The notes beneath the pieces are model-generated. The model was not told where the DNA came from. It made no database searches and worked only from the letters and a program-made list of their open reading frames with translations. From Paenibacillus aurantius (GTDB lineage: Bacteria > Bacillota > Bacilli > Paenibacillales > NBRC-103111), in the NCBI RefSeq assembly GCF_032268605.1, contig NZ_CP130318.1, positions 1,832,001 to 1,896,000 of the forward strand: DNA of 64,000 bases. Direction: 5' to 3'. Below, piece after piece: positions 9,494 to 17,017 of this stretch (the stretch's first letter is position 1; every line of letters starts with the position of its first letter). The translations under genes and the position numbers were made by a program.

Positions 9494-9530
9494 GCCAACA
9501 CAGCTCTTGAGTAGTTGTGTTGGCTTTTTT
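9494..9530 (+). terminator. Intrinsic terminator ending operon 1
   Basis: GCCAACACA (9494-9502) pairs perfectly with TGTGTTGGC (9516-9524) and is followed by six Ts. It is a textbook rho-independent terminator located directly before the sigma-K relic. Confidence 0.85.
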
Positions 9531-9533
9531 CAT

Positions 9534-9890
9534 GACGAATTACATCGCTCGCTCTGTGTTCACAACCTCAAAAAATTCGATAATACCGGGGAAGACTTGG
9601 AAGATTTTATAAGTATAGGGACCATAGGCTTAATCAAGGCCTTAGAATCCTACTCCCCGGACAAAGGGACGAAGCTCGCAACATTCGCGGCGCGCTGCAT
9701 TGAGAATGAGATCATGATGCACATTCGGTTCTTGCATGATCCACACTACAATTGTGAAGAGCAGCTTAAATTCACAATTGCAGTCGAGGAACGGATAAAG
9801 AAGGCAACGAGCTCACGCTGATTGACATCCTGGGTCGAGAAGCGGGTTCTGATGAAGCTGTATCATGAGTTTTATAAGGTGAAGAAGTGA
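9534..9890 (+). pseudogene. sigK: Relic of a sigma-K-type sporulation sigma factor (copy 1)
   Basis: One frame reads [30 protein letters not shown] and [16 protein letters not shown], which is sigma-70 region 2 of SigK almost residue for residue. A different frame then gives [15 protein letters not shown], and a further frame ends EKRVLMKLYHEFYK plus a stop at 9888-9890, matching the SigK C-terminus. The N-terminal segment, region 3 and most of region 4 are missing, so the gene is frameshifted and internally deleted. It cannot make a working sigma factor. A related relic lies at 25003-25302. Confidence 0.85.
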
Positions 9891-9922
9891 ACGTTAAAAT
9901 TGCTTGGGTGCAAAACTGTGAC

Positions 9923-10204
9923 TCATAAGAAGGACACTTTGTAAGAAGTGACCCTCTTAGGGGTCACTTCTGCAAGTTGGCCAGTCCATAACATGGCTAG
10001 GACATTATGCGGATCCATTTTCATAAAGCTATCTTCCCAGACTCCGGCCATAAAATCTTCCAAGGAGTCAAATCCCTTACTTGAATCGAAGCCGACCGCA
10101 GCCATCAGCGAAGCTTTCATGCTGACCAGAACGATGGGGCCAAGGCTTGGCAATTCCCGCGAAAGGTGCCATTCGTTCCACCAAAGGGTAAGGGTTAGCT
10201 TACC
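9923..10204 (-). pseudogene. Possible minus-strand gene fragment, unrecognised
   Basis: The minus strand is open from 10204 to a stop at 9923. It gives a plausible protein-like stretch including LPSLGPIVLVSMKAS, GFDSLEDFMAGVWEDSF and NVLAMLWTGQLAEVTP. No ATG with a ribosome site starts it (only a TTG at 10153), and an in-frame stop lies directly upstream, so it looks like the C-terminal remnant of a gene. I do not recognise the family. Chance coding is possible. The rest of the interval 9891-10276 shows nothing else apart from the hairpin at 9944-9971. Confidence 0.3.
9944..9971. repeat. Perfect 11-bp inverted repeat
   Basis: AGAAGTGACCC at 9944-9954 and its exact complement at 9961-9971 flank a 6-nt loop. 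Neither side has a T-run, so it is not a classical terminator. It overlaps the 3' end of the minus-strand fragment and could be that gene's old terminator. Confidence 0.5.
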
Positions 10205-10276
10205 TCAGTCGGCAATAAGTCAACTTTTGCGGGGAATGCCCTCAATTTTGCGTGACGAGAAAGTAGGATTTGCCGC

Positions 10277-10282
10277 TATAAT
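10277..10282 (+). promoter_or_regulatory. Candidate -10 box for the PAS kinase operon
   Basis: TATAAT lies 39 bp before the kinase start. The best -35 match, TGACGA at 10253-10258 with an 18-bp spacer, is weak. Confidence 0.4.
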
Positions 10283-10320
10283 GGAACAAGAGAATGAAAT
10301 GCGACAAGAGGTGTTTGTCT

Positions 10321-12525
10321 ATGACCGGTAAGCAGGCGGGTACAATCGCAGGCGGCAGGGAAGAAATGTTTCGCATCATCGCCGAGCATACGTCAGATAC
10401 AATTGTGGTGGTCGACAGCGAAGCCATCGTTCGATATGTATCACCGTCCATTTATACGCAGAGCGGCTATACCGCAGAGGAGTATGAGGGCACCGATGCC
10501 TTCACCATCATTGTACCGGAGGACCGGGAGCTGGTTAGACTGTCGCTCGCTCAAGCGGTACAAGCCCGAACCCCGATCGATGTCGGCTACAGAGTCCAGC
10601 ACGCGGACGGCCGCATACTGGAAGCAGAGACAAAAGTTATGCCTGTCCTTCTTGCAGACGGCACCGTCAACTACGTCGTAGCGGTGGTTAGAGACGTGAC
10701 GGCGCGTAAGCAGGCGGAGAGGCTGCTCGAGAAAATCCTCGACAACGTCAATGCCGCGGTATGGTCGACGGATAAGGATTTCTCGCGATTTATGTTTTTC
10801 TCCGAGAGCGGCGAGAAGATCACCGGCCTGCCAAGAGAGGAAGTCATTCAGAATCCGATGAGGATGCATGATCATATACATCCGGACGATAATGAGCTCT
10901 TGGTAAACGAAGTGAAGGGGAAGCTTGGCCGAGGAATACCGGTCCGCCAAGAGTTTCGCTGGACCCATCATCCCGGAGAGCAGCGGTGGGGGCAATCGAT
11001 TGTACATCCACACCTGAACAACGATGGAGAAGTAGAGCGGCTTGACGGCATTATGCTCGACATCACGGATAAGAAACGTGCCGAGCTTGCACTGGAAGAG
11101 AGCGAGCAGCGGTATAAGTCACTGTTTGAGTATAATTTGGACGGTGTATTCTCGATCGTGCTGGATGGGCTCTATTTTGCACATGCGAACGCAGCCTTTG
11201 AGCGAATTACGGGGATCCGGCGGGAGACGCTGGAGAATCAATGCTTCATCGGGATGATATTCGATGAGGATCACGGCATGGTATATGAAACGCTGTTTGA
11301 GGTTCTGCGAGAAGGAGCGCCTCGGGATATCGAATGCCGGTTGGCCGATATGTCGAAAGGGGAGCGGATCGTGAGCATCACGTTCGTGCCGATTCTTTTG
11401 TCAGGCAAACTGAATGGAATCCACGGCATCATTAAAGATATTACGAAGCGAAAGCAGGAGGAAAGGGAGTTGACTCGGAGTGAGGAACGTTCCAACTTCC
11501 TGCAGTCGAGCTTGAATCAGCTGTCTTCGGATCTTGCAGGCGTCATGAAGGTGGCGGAGCTGGAAGCCAGACTCATCGATGAGGTGCGGATCGTGCTTAA
11601 AGTACAAGAGGTTAGGATTGAGGAAGCATCGGACATTGCCTTGCTAGAACAAGGTTCGGCGGATGAACATACAATTCAGATCCGAATTGGGGAAAAGCCG
11701 CAGCCTGTATGGCTGTCGATCGGACTGAACCGCCCGCTTCCTGAACTAGAGAAGAAGTGGCTGCAGACGGCCGTTCGCTACGTGACCATTCTTTACGATA
11801 ACCTATATCGCACAGAAGACCTGATGAAGCGTATGGAAGAGACGGTTGCGGGGAGTGAAACACCCAAATGGATGCTCCGGCTGTTGTTTAAACTGTCGGA
11901 GAAGGAGCGCGCATCGTTGTCCAGTGACCTGCACGATTCGGTGCTGCAGGATCTAATTATTTGGTACCGGAAGCTGGAATCCTTGCGGTCGTCCAACGTC
12001 TTCGAAGCTGAACTTGGCGCACAGCTCTCAGGCATTGAGGAGGGCCTGCTGGATGCGATCCACCAAATCCGAATCACGTGCAACGAGCTAAGACCTCCTT
12101 TTCTGGTGAAAATGGGGCTGGTGGAATCGCTTAAGAGCCTGTTCAACTATTCGCGTATGTTTGCCAACTACGAAATTGAATTTCATGCAGAGAACATGAA
12201 CGATCCACTGAACGAGGATCAGATTCTCGGCGTCTACCGGATCGTCCAGGAGCTGCTGAATAACGCCACGAAGCATGCAAAATCCTCGAAGGTGACGATG
12301 TCACTGATCGATACTGGCAAGCAAATCGCATTCAACTATTCGGATGACGGCGTAGGTGTACATTTATCGCGACTTGAAGGCTCATTCCAGCATATGGGGA
12401 TCGCAGGTATAGAGAAGCGGGTGCTCAGTATGGAAGGAAAGGTGGATTTCCAGTCAGCGCCTGGTAAGGGATTCCACGCTGCGTTACGGTTTCCCAAGCA
12501 CACAACGGAAAGGGGAGAGTCATGA
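10321..12525 (+). CDS. PAS-domain sensor histidine kinase, NarL/ComP-class
   Basis: Soluble sensor kinase of 734 aa with no membrane helix. Three PAS-type modules lie at about 15-130, 135-255 and 260-385, each ending in the typical VRDVTARK, MLDITDKK and IIKDITKRK exits. A linker of about 100 residues leads to a HisKA_3 domain whose phosphate acceptor is in DLHDSVLQDL (His about 538), then a HATPase domain with ELLNNATKHA and SDDGVGV. Start ATG 10321 follows AAGAGGTG. An ATG nine codons upstream lacks a ribosome site. The stop overlaps the regulator start by 4 bp (ATGA), so the two are translationally coupled. The signal is unknown. PAS modules often sense redox state, oxygen or small ligands. 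Confidence 0.93.
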   Translation: MTGKQAGTIAGGREEMFRIIAEHTSDTIVVVDSEAIVRYVSPSIYTQSGYTAEEYEGTDAFTIIVPEDRELVRLSLAQAVQARTPIDVGYRVQHADGRILEAETKVMPVLLADGTVNYVVAVVRDVTARKQAERLLEKILDNVNAAVWSTDKDFSRFMFFSESGEKITGLPREEVIQNPMRMHDHIHPDDNELLVNEVKGKLGRGIPVRQEFRWTHHPGEQRWGQSIVHPHLNNDGEVERLDGIMLDITDKKRAELALEESEQRYKSLFEYNLDGVFSIVLDGLYFAHANAAFERITGIRRETLENQCFIGMIFDEDHGMVYETLFEVLREGAPRDIECRLADMSKGERIVSITFVPILLSGKLNGIHGIIKDITKRKQEERELTRSEERSNFLQSSLNQLSSDLAGVMKVAELEARLIDEVRIVLKVQEVRIEEASDIALLEQGSADEHTIQIRIGEKPQPVWLSIGLNRPLPELEKKWLQTAVRYVTILYDNLYRTEDLMKRMEETVAGSETPKWMLRLLFKLSEKERASLSSDLHDSVLQDLIIWYRKLESLRSSNVFEAELGAQLSGIEEGLLDAIHQIRITCNELRPPFLVKMGLVESLKSLFNYSRMFANYEIEFHAENMNDPLNEDQILGVYRIVQELLNNATKHAKSSKVTMSLIDTGKQIAFNYSDDGVGVHLSRLEGSFQHMGIAGIEKRVLSMEGKVDFQSAPGKGFHAALRFPKHTTERGES

Positions 12526-13169
12526 ATATTCTGCTAGTCGACGACCACCGATCAGTGGTGGAGGGCACCAAAATGCTCTTAGAATCAGAACCCGACATTA
12601 ACGTCACGATCGAGACGGATGTCTTCCTTGTTACCGATTTGGTTCGGTTAACTAAATTTGATGTCATCCTACTGGATCTATATATGCCGAATATCAACGG
12701 CGCTGACTTGACGCGCAAGCTGCTCGAGTACATGCCGGATACGGTTATCCTCATCTACTCAGGCTTTGAAATTGCACCGCATTTCAATCTGCTAATGGAA
12801 TCCGGTGTGTCCGGGTTTATACCAAAGACATCCACTCGAGAAGAGCTCATTCTCGCCATTCGATGTGCCGCAAGGAAGCAGGCGATTATCCCGATGCAGC
12901 TTCTACGGCAATTGAGGAGGCAGGAAATTCAGGTACAGGGCGATCAAGAGCATGAGCTGACGACCATTACTCGGGAGGAGGATCGCTTGCTGCGAGAGCT
13001 GGCCAAAGGCAAGAGCAATAAAGAAATCTCTCAAACACTCTTGATCAGTCAGCGCTCGCTCGAATATGGCTTGACGGAGCTGTTTCAGAAGCTGCATGTC
13101 AACTCGCGTGTTGATGCGATTCGTAAGGCGAAGAGCCTCGGTATATTACCTGTTGAGGACTTATGCTAA
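12522..13169 (+). CDS. Response regulator, NarL/LuxR family (ComA-like)
   Basis: DNA-binding partner of the upstream kinase, 215 aa. The receiver domain (about 1-120) has the acidic pocket VDDH, the phospho-acceptor Asp at about 52 in ILLDLYMP, and the conserved Lys in FIPKTS. The C-terminal LuxR-type helix-turn-helix (about 145-205) contains LAKGKSNKEIS and VNSRVDAIRKAKSLG. The ATGA overlap with the kinase stop fixes the start. Two tandem terminators follow, so the pair forms a self-contained operon. No adjacent gene is an obvious target. The fragmentary ABC exporter at 13345-13515 may once have been one, which is inference. Confidence 0.93.
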   Translation: MNILLVDDHRSVVEGTKMLLESEPDINVTIETDVFLVTDLVRLTKFDVILLDLYMPNINGADLTRKLLEYMPDTVILIYSGFEIAPHFNLLMESGVSGFIPKTSTREELILAIRCAARKQAIIPMQLLRQLRRQEIQVQGDQEHELTTITREEDRLLRELAKGKSNKEISQTLLISQRSLEYGLTELFQKLHVNSRVDAIRKAKSLGILPVEDLC

Positions 13170-13182
13170 TCTAACTATTCAA

Positions 13183-13212
13183 ACGCGGAAGGGATGCCTC
13201 CGCGTATTTTTT
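13183..13212 (+). terminator. Terminator after the response regulator
   Basis: ACGCGGA (13183-13189) and TCCGCGT (13199-13205) form a perfect 7-bp stem followed by ATTTTTTT. Confidence 0.82.
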
Positions 13213-13219
13213 TGTTGAC

Positions 13220-13251
13220 CGCTTCACCCTGACTAGGGTGGGGCGTTTTTT
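13220..13251 (+). terminator. Second, tandem terminator
   Basis: CGCTTCACCCT (13220-13230) pairs with AGGGTGGGGCG (13235-13245), 11 bp including two G-T pairs, with a GACT loop and six Ts. It follows the previous terminator by 8 bp. It may originally have served a gene lost from this interval. Confidence 0.75.
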
Positions 13252-13344
13252 GCGTGGAACGCGCAAGGATTTGCGGGTAAGGTACCTGACAAATTCGCGG
13301 CAGCACGCAACCATTGCGCGTTGGATCGCCCATTCCCGCGATAA

Positions 13345-13515
13345 GATGAATCCAGTCTTAGAGAGGAGGCTGCCCTTGAATTCTTTACGACGGTAGTCCA
13401 TACAACTCGGATATTCGCCGTCCGCCCAGGTGCGATTGTCGAAAGTGGGGCCCATGAAGAGCTGCTTCAATCGAAAGGGTGTTATAAGGAGCTTTACCAA
13501 ACAAAATCAAAATGA
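13345..13515 (+). pseudogene. C-terminal relic of an ABC exporter ATPase domain
   Basis: One frame reads DESSLRREAALEFF, then TTRIFAVRPGAIVESG and AHEELLQSKGCYKELYQ, ending at TGA 13513-13515. This matches the end of the nucleotide-binding domain of fused MDR/MsbA-type exporters: the D-loop, the shrunken H-loop region, then the hallmark IVESGTHEELL and LYKELY segments. An in-frame TAA at 13342-13344 cuts it off, and the Walker and signature motifs are absent. The remainder of 13252-13344 holds nothing recognisable. Confidence 0.7.
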
Positions 13516-13533
13516 GATGTCGGAGGCGTTCCT

Positions 13534-14931
13534 ATGAAGAGGGTTTTGCTGCGTTTAACCGTGTATTTATTGCTGGTGATTATCTTTGTTGGAGGTGTTG
13601 GTTTCTATGGATTTAATCGTCACAAGAAAGATTTCTACTACAATGTCCGCCATGAGGTGGTTCCTTCCCTGCAGGTCGTGGATAAACCTCCTTACAATCC
13701 TCATAAACCGACCGTCGCTGTCGTGTTATCGGATTCTTCCATAACGACGGAGGACTTCGACTTTCTTATTCCCTACACCTTGTTATCCATGACAGATGCT
13801 TATAATGTATACGCCGTGGCGCCGGACACCAGCGTAAAGTCCCTCTCAGGCGGGCTGGATGTAATTCCCCATTATTCTTATGAGGGCCTGGATCGTCTGC
13901 TAAATAAAAGTCCTGATATTATTGTGGTTCCTTACATGCCCAAAATTAACTCACCAAAATATGAACCGACCCGAGCTTGGATCCAAAAACAAGCTGGCAG
14001 CCCAACGACGACATTCATAAGCATTTGTGGAGGGGCACTTAATTTAGCTGATGCTGGAATGTTGAAAGGGAAAGCGGGTACCTCACATTGGCAATTCATT
14101 CCCATCCTAAAGAAGCAATATCCGGATACGCAATGGGAAGATAATGTCCGCTATGTGGATGATGGCCATACGATCTCCTCGGCGGGCCAGAGTGCCGGTA
14201 TCGATGCCGTGCTTCACCTTATTGAGCGGCAGTTGGGTGAACCTATGGCTGCACGGATTTCCAACGATATCCACTATCCTTCCTATCCATTCGTGCAGCA
14301 TCCGGAGGTAGACCACCCTTTTCACAGTGATATTAAATTTGCAACCTATTGGCTCAATATTGGTTTCCATTGGGATAAGAAGAAGGTCGCTGTAATGCTT
14401 TATAACGGGATGGACGAGATCGCCTTATCTTCGATCTTTGATTCTTATGGTGATACCGGAACGACACAGCTCTTGACCGTTTCCAATTCCAATGCACTCA
14501 TTACGACAAAACATCATCTACAGCTGCTGGCCAGAAATTCGATATCGAAAGTGCCTCGTTTGGACCAAATGATCATTCCGGGCAGCGACGCCCAAACACA
14601 AGCAGCAGCGGAGATTAAGCGTTGGAATGAGGAAGGGAACTCGAAGGAGACACTCCTTATCCATAGCGATGCGCCTAATCGATATGCATTCGAAGCGCCG
14701 TTGGAGGACTTAGCTAAGCAAGAGGATATTCTGACTGCCAGGCATGCTGTAAAACGGTTCGAATACCGCTCCACCGGAATCAAATTGGAAGGGGATCTGC
14801 TTCCGCTTGCAACCTACAAGAATCTGTTGATTACGGTGTTAGCGGCTTTGTTTATCGCGTTCTGGATCGATAGACGCTTCATCATGAAGAAGAAAATGTT
14901 GGCACGCTTGTATCATCCGTCAGCCGTGTGA
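13534..14931 (+). CDS. Membrane-anchored protein with two DJ-1/PfpI-like domains
   Basis: A 465-aa protein with a helix at about 5-27 and another at about 433-452. Between them lie two class-I glutamine-amidotransferase-like (DJ-1/PfpI) domains. The first (about 58-240) begins PTVAVVLSDS, has the nucleophile-elbow motif ISICGGALNLADAGML (Cys about 165) and a TSHW segment, as in GATase1 modules of AraC-type regulators. The second (about 285-425) begins KKKVAVMLYNGMDE and has no elbow Cys. Basic residues flank the outer ends of both helices (MKRVLLRL and RRFIMKKKM), which predicts both termini inside and both domains outside the membrane. Start ATG 13534 follows GGAGG. Function is unknown. The next gene may be its partner. 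Confidence 0.78.
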   Translation: MKRVLLRLTVYLLLVIIFVGGVGFYGFNRHKKDFYYNVRHEVVPSLQVVDKPPYNPHKPTVAVVLSDSSITTEDFDFLIPYTLLSMTDAYNVYAVAPDTSVKSLSGGLDVIPHYSYEGLDRLLNKSPDIIVVPYMPKINSPKYEPTRAWIQKQAGSPTTTFISICGGALNLADAGMLKGKAGTSHWQFIPILKKQYPDTQWEDNVRYVDDGHTISSAGQSAGIDAVLHLIERQLGEPMAARISNDIHYPSYPFVQHPEVDHPFHSDIKFATYWLNIGFHWDKKKVAVMLYNGMDEIALSSIFDSYGDTGTTQLLTVSNSNALITTKHHLQLLARNSISKVPRLDQMIIPGSDAQTQAAAEIKRWNEEGNSKETLLIHSDAPNRYAFEAPLEDLAKQEDILTARHAVKRFEYRSTGIKLEGDLLPLATYKNLLITVLAALFIAFWIDRRFIMKKKMLARLYHPSAV

Positions 14932-14970
14932 CGGTAGGTTTGTCGTTAACGAAAAGGAGCTGCGATCTAT

Positions 14971-15471
14971 ATGAATGATCTGTTGTTACAATGGGGGCTT
15001 GTATCGTTTATGATCGGGGTCGTTTTATCTCTGCCGCTTGCAGCTGTATACTACGATCAATCCCCACCTTGGACCAAAATATTTTCAAATCCACGTAAAT
15101 TAAAGTCAGCGCATCTCGATTTCTTCATGCAAGCTTTTGGTGCGGGCTTGGTCTATCTATTGGCTTATGCCGCAGGTTTCACCTTGCCCTTATGGATCAT
15201 AACCCCCATGATTTTCGGCATGATGGGCAACCCTCTCATTCTACTACTTGAATCGACCGCGTTGTTCCGAGTGGGACGGATGAGTGTTTTTTACAAAATG
15301 TTGAAAGGAACAAGTCCGGTATCGTTACTGTTTGCATGGATCATGATAGCTGGAAACCTTCTTCCCGCGATGCTGCTCGTGTTCTTATCCACGTTCGTAT
15401 TAGTCGGCGTGTTTATCGTTTGGCGATACCATTCAAAGGCTCGAACGCAAAGGATTCTAAATCAAGGCTGA
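14971..15471 (+). CDS. Small four-helix membrane protein, unknown function
   Basis: A 166-aa protein with about four hydrophobic segments (about 5-27, 48-68, 72-92, 115-143), short loops and a basic C-terminus (WRYHSKARTQR). The second helix starts HLDFFMQAFGAG, a polar His/Asp entry reminiscent of membrane enzymes or small transporters. I cannot place it in a named family. AAAAGGAG precedes the ATG, 39 bp after the stop of the DJ-1-like gene, and a terminator overlaps its stop, so the two genes are probably one operon. Co-function with the DJ-1-like protein is inference from position only. Confidence 0.7.
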   Translation: MNDLLLQWGLVSFMIGVVLSLPLAAVYYDQSPPWTKIFSNPRKLKSAHLDFFMQAFGAGLVYLLAYAAGFTLPLWIITPMIFGMMGNPLILLLESTALFRVGRMSVFYKMLKGTSPVSLLFAWIMIAGNLLPAMLLVFLSTFVLVGVFIVWRYHSKARTQRILNQG

Positions 15472-15495
15472 CTCAGTGCGGGTCAGCTTTTTTTT
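15467..15495 (+). terminator. Terminator of the DJ-1-like operon
   Basis: GCTGAC (15467-15472) and GTCAGC (15482-15487), plus one wobble pair, form the stem, and eight Ts follow. It overlaps the stop codon of the membrane-protein gene. Confidence 0.85.
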
Positions 15496-15581
15496 ATGAT
15501 CGAGCTAAGGAAATCACACTTATTACATGTAAACTTTATTTAAGCTGCTGGGCTAACATGCGGACTTCATGTCCTTCTATC

Positions 15582-15600
15582 ATGTTATGAATCATAACAT
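15582..15600. promoter_or_regulatory. Palindromic operator candidate upstream of the DUF2294 gene
   Basis: ATGTTATGA and TCATAACAT form a perfect 9-bp inverted repeat around a single A and end 7 bp before the -35 box. The half-site CATAACAT recurs at 15676-15683, downstream of the promoter. The arrangement fits binding by a dimeric regulator on both sides of the promoter. Confidence 0.6.
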
Positions 15601-15607
15601 AAAAGTG

Positions 15608-15635
15608 TTGACAGCTTTCTTTTTCAAGCTATAAT
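15608..15635 (+). promoter_or_regulatory. Consensus sigma-A promoter
   Basis: TTGACA at 15608-15613 and TATAAT at 15630-15635 are both perfect, with a 16-bp spacer, placed 66 bp before the start of the DUF2294 gene. Confidence 0.85.
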
Positions 15636-15700
15636 AAAAAATATCAAAGCAAACACCCACATTTATGTAAGGAAACATAACATTAAAGGGGGTGGTTGAG

Positions 15701-16069
15701 TTGAAAGCAACAGCCGGAAGCTTGAAACAAGATATTCTTAAATTGTACAACGAAATCAACAGGGGAATGTTCAGTGCGGGCGTCAACCGGACGAAAGTCG
15801 ACTTTATCGGCAACAAAATTATTATTCTTTCCATTAACCACAGGGTGCCCGTGCTCAGTCTGCTTGACGGGAGAGACCGTGATACCACCCGTAAGATGGA
15901 TAATTTGCTGGGTGAGCATTTCAAGGCGGAAATCAAGAAGACGTTTGAAGACATGTTCCAATTGAATATCGTCGCGATTTTGAAGGATTACGATATTGAG
16001 ACCGAATATTCGGGTACGATCGTGATTCTCGATCGGGACGTGGAAAGCTATCTGAATGATATGTTGTAG
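15701..16069 (+). CDS. DUF2294-family protein
   Basis: A small cytoplasmic protein (122 aa) of the DUF2294 type. It has an N-terminal helix, a beta strand pair (VDFIGNKIIILSI), an amphipathic helix with a Lys/Glu-rich face (GEHFKAEIKKTFEDMF) and a closing strand TIVILDRD. The biochemical role is unknown. TTG 15701 is placed correctly behind AAAGGGGGTGG. A GTG at 15692 lies inside that ribosome site and is less likely. It is monocistronic: a perfect promoter and palindromic operator lie upstream and a terminator downstream, so it appears strongly and specifically regulated. Confidence 0.78.
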   Translation: MKATAGSLKQDILKLYNEINRGMFSAGVNRTKVDFIGNKIIILSINHRVPVLSLLDGRDRDTTRKMDNLLGEHFKAEIKKTFEDMFQLNIVAILKDYDIETEYSGTIVILDRDVESYLNDML

Positions 16070-16098
16070 CTCCTCATTGGAGAGACGGCCTGTCGTCA

Positions 16099-16158
16099 GT
16101 TCCGGGGATAACGGACACAACCCCCTTGTGACCGTCCCCAGAACCGGCGGCTTTTTTT
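16099..16158 (+). terminator. Terminator after the DUF2294 gene
   Basis: A long interrupted stem: GTTCCGGGGA (16099-16108) with TCCCCAGAAC (16135-16144), an inner CGG/CCG and CACAA (16116-16120) with TTGTG (16126-16130). GGCGGC and seven Ts follow. Confidence 0.7.
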
Positions 16159-16195
16159 ATTATTGCTTGTCAATCACGATCAGGAGGGATGCGCT

Positions 16196-16987
16196 ATGAG
16201 TATCAAGATTGAGATCAGCGGCGTGAGTAAAATGTTTCGAAAAGGAGGTAAGGACATTACCGCCATGCAGGAGACGAATCTTGCGATCGAAGAGGGCCGC
16301 TTCGTCAGTATTATCGGGCCAAGCGGCTGCGGGAAGTCCACACTCTTTAACATCATCGCCGGCCTGATTCCTCCCTCAACGGGGCGAGTGCTTGCGGATG
16401 GGGAGAACATTATCGGCAAGACCGGACATGTCGGCTATATGCTTCAGAAGGACATGCTGCTCCCGTGGCGCACCATTCTGGATAATATCATCCTCGGCAT
16501 GGAAATTCGAGGCGTTCCGCGTAAGCAGGCGGTGGAACGTGCGCTGCCGCTTATGGAGAAATATGGGCTGAAGGGCTTCGATAAGCATTATCCGGCCGAG
16601 CTGTCCGGCGGCATGAAGCAGCGGGCGGCGCTGCTGCGGACGCTGATGTATGACCGGGACATTATTTTATTGGATGAACCGTTCGGCGCATTGGATGCCC
16701 AGACGCGGATTACGATGCAGAACTGGCTGCTGCAGTTGTGGAGTGATTTCGGTAAAACCGTGCTGTTCGTCACGCATGACATCGACGAAGCCATTTATCT
16801 GTCGGACGACATCTATGTCTTTACCGCACGGCCCGGCCGCATCAAGACCAAAGTCAGCGTGAACATGGAACGCCCCCGAAAGCAGGAGGATCTTACGTCG
16901 GAAGCGTTCATGGAGCTGAAGCACTACCTGATGGGCCTGCTTTCCGAGGAGCAGCAGGCTGCCCAGTCGGCCGAAATGATTTCCTGA
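16196..16987 (+). CDS. ABC importer ATPase, SsuB/TauB/NrtD type
   Basis: ATP-hydrolysing subunit of a nitrate/sulfonate/taurine-class importer, 263 aa. Visible motifs are Walker A GPSGCGKST, the Q-loop in MLQKDMLLPWRT, the signature LSGGMKQR, Walker B IILLDEPFGALD and the H-loop FVTHDIDEA. ATG 16196 follows AGGAGGG at 7 bp. An upstream TTG in frame has no ribosome site. The permease and binding-protein genes follow in order with short gaps (16196-19042), forming a complete three-part system unlike the sugar importers in this window. The substrate is unknown, and an isochorismatase-family hydrolase downstream hints at an amide-containing compound. Confidence 0.94.
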   Translation: MSIKIEISGVSKMFRKGGKDITAMQETNLAIEEGRFVSIIGPSGCGKSTLFNIIAGLIPPSTGRVLADGENIIGKTGHVGYMLQKDMLLPWRTILDNIILGMEIRGVPRKQAVERALPLMEKYGLKGFDKHYPAELSGGMKQRAALLRTLMYDRDIILLDEPFGALDAQTRITMQNWLLQLWSDFGKTVLFVTHDIDEAIYLSDDIYVFTARPGRIKTKVSVNMERPRKQEDLTSEAFMELKHYLMGLLSEEQQAAQSAEMIS

Positions 16988-17017
16988 ATCTAAGCTTCTA
17001 AGTATGGAGGGATACCC

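Noticed and set aside
9948-10331. Plus-strand 127-codon frame before the PAS kinase
   Set aside because: It has an Arg/Ser-rich composition, no ribosome site and overlaps the kinase promoter.
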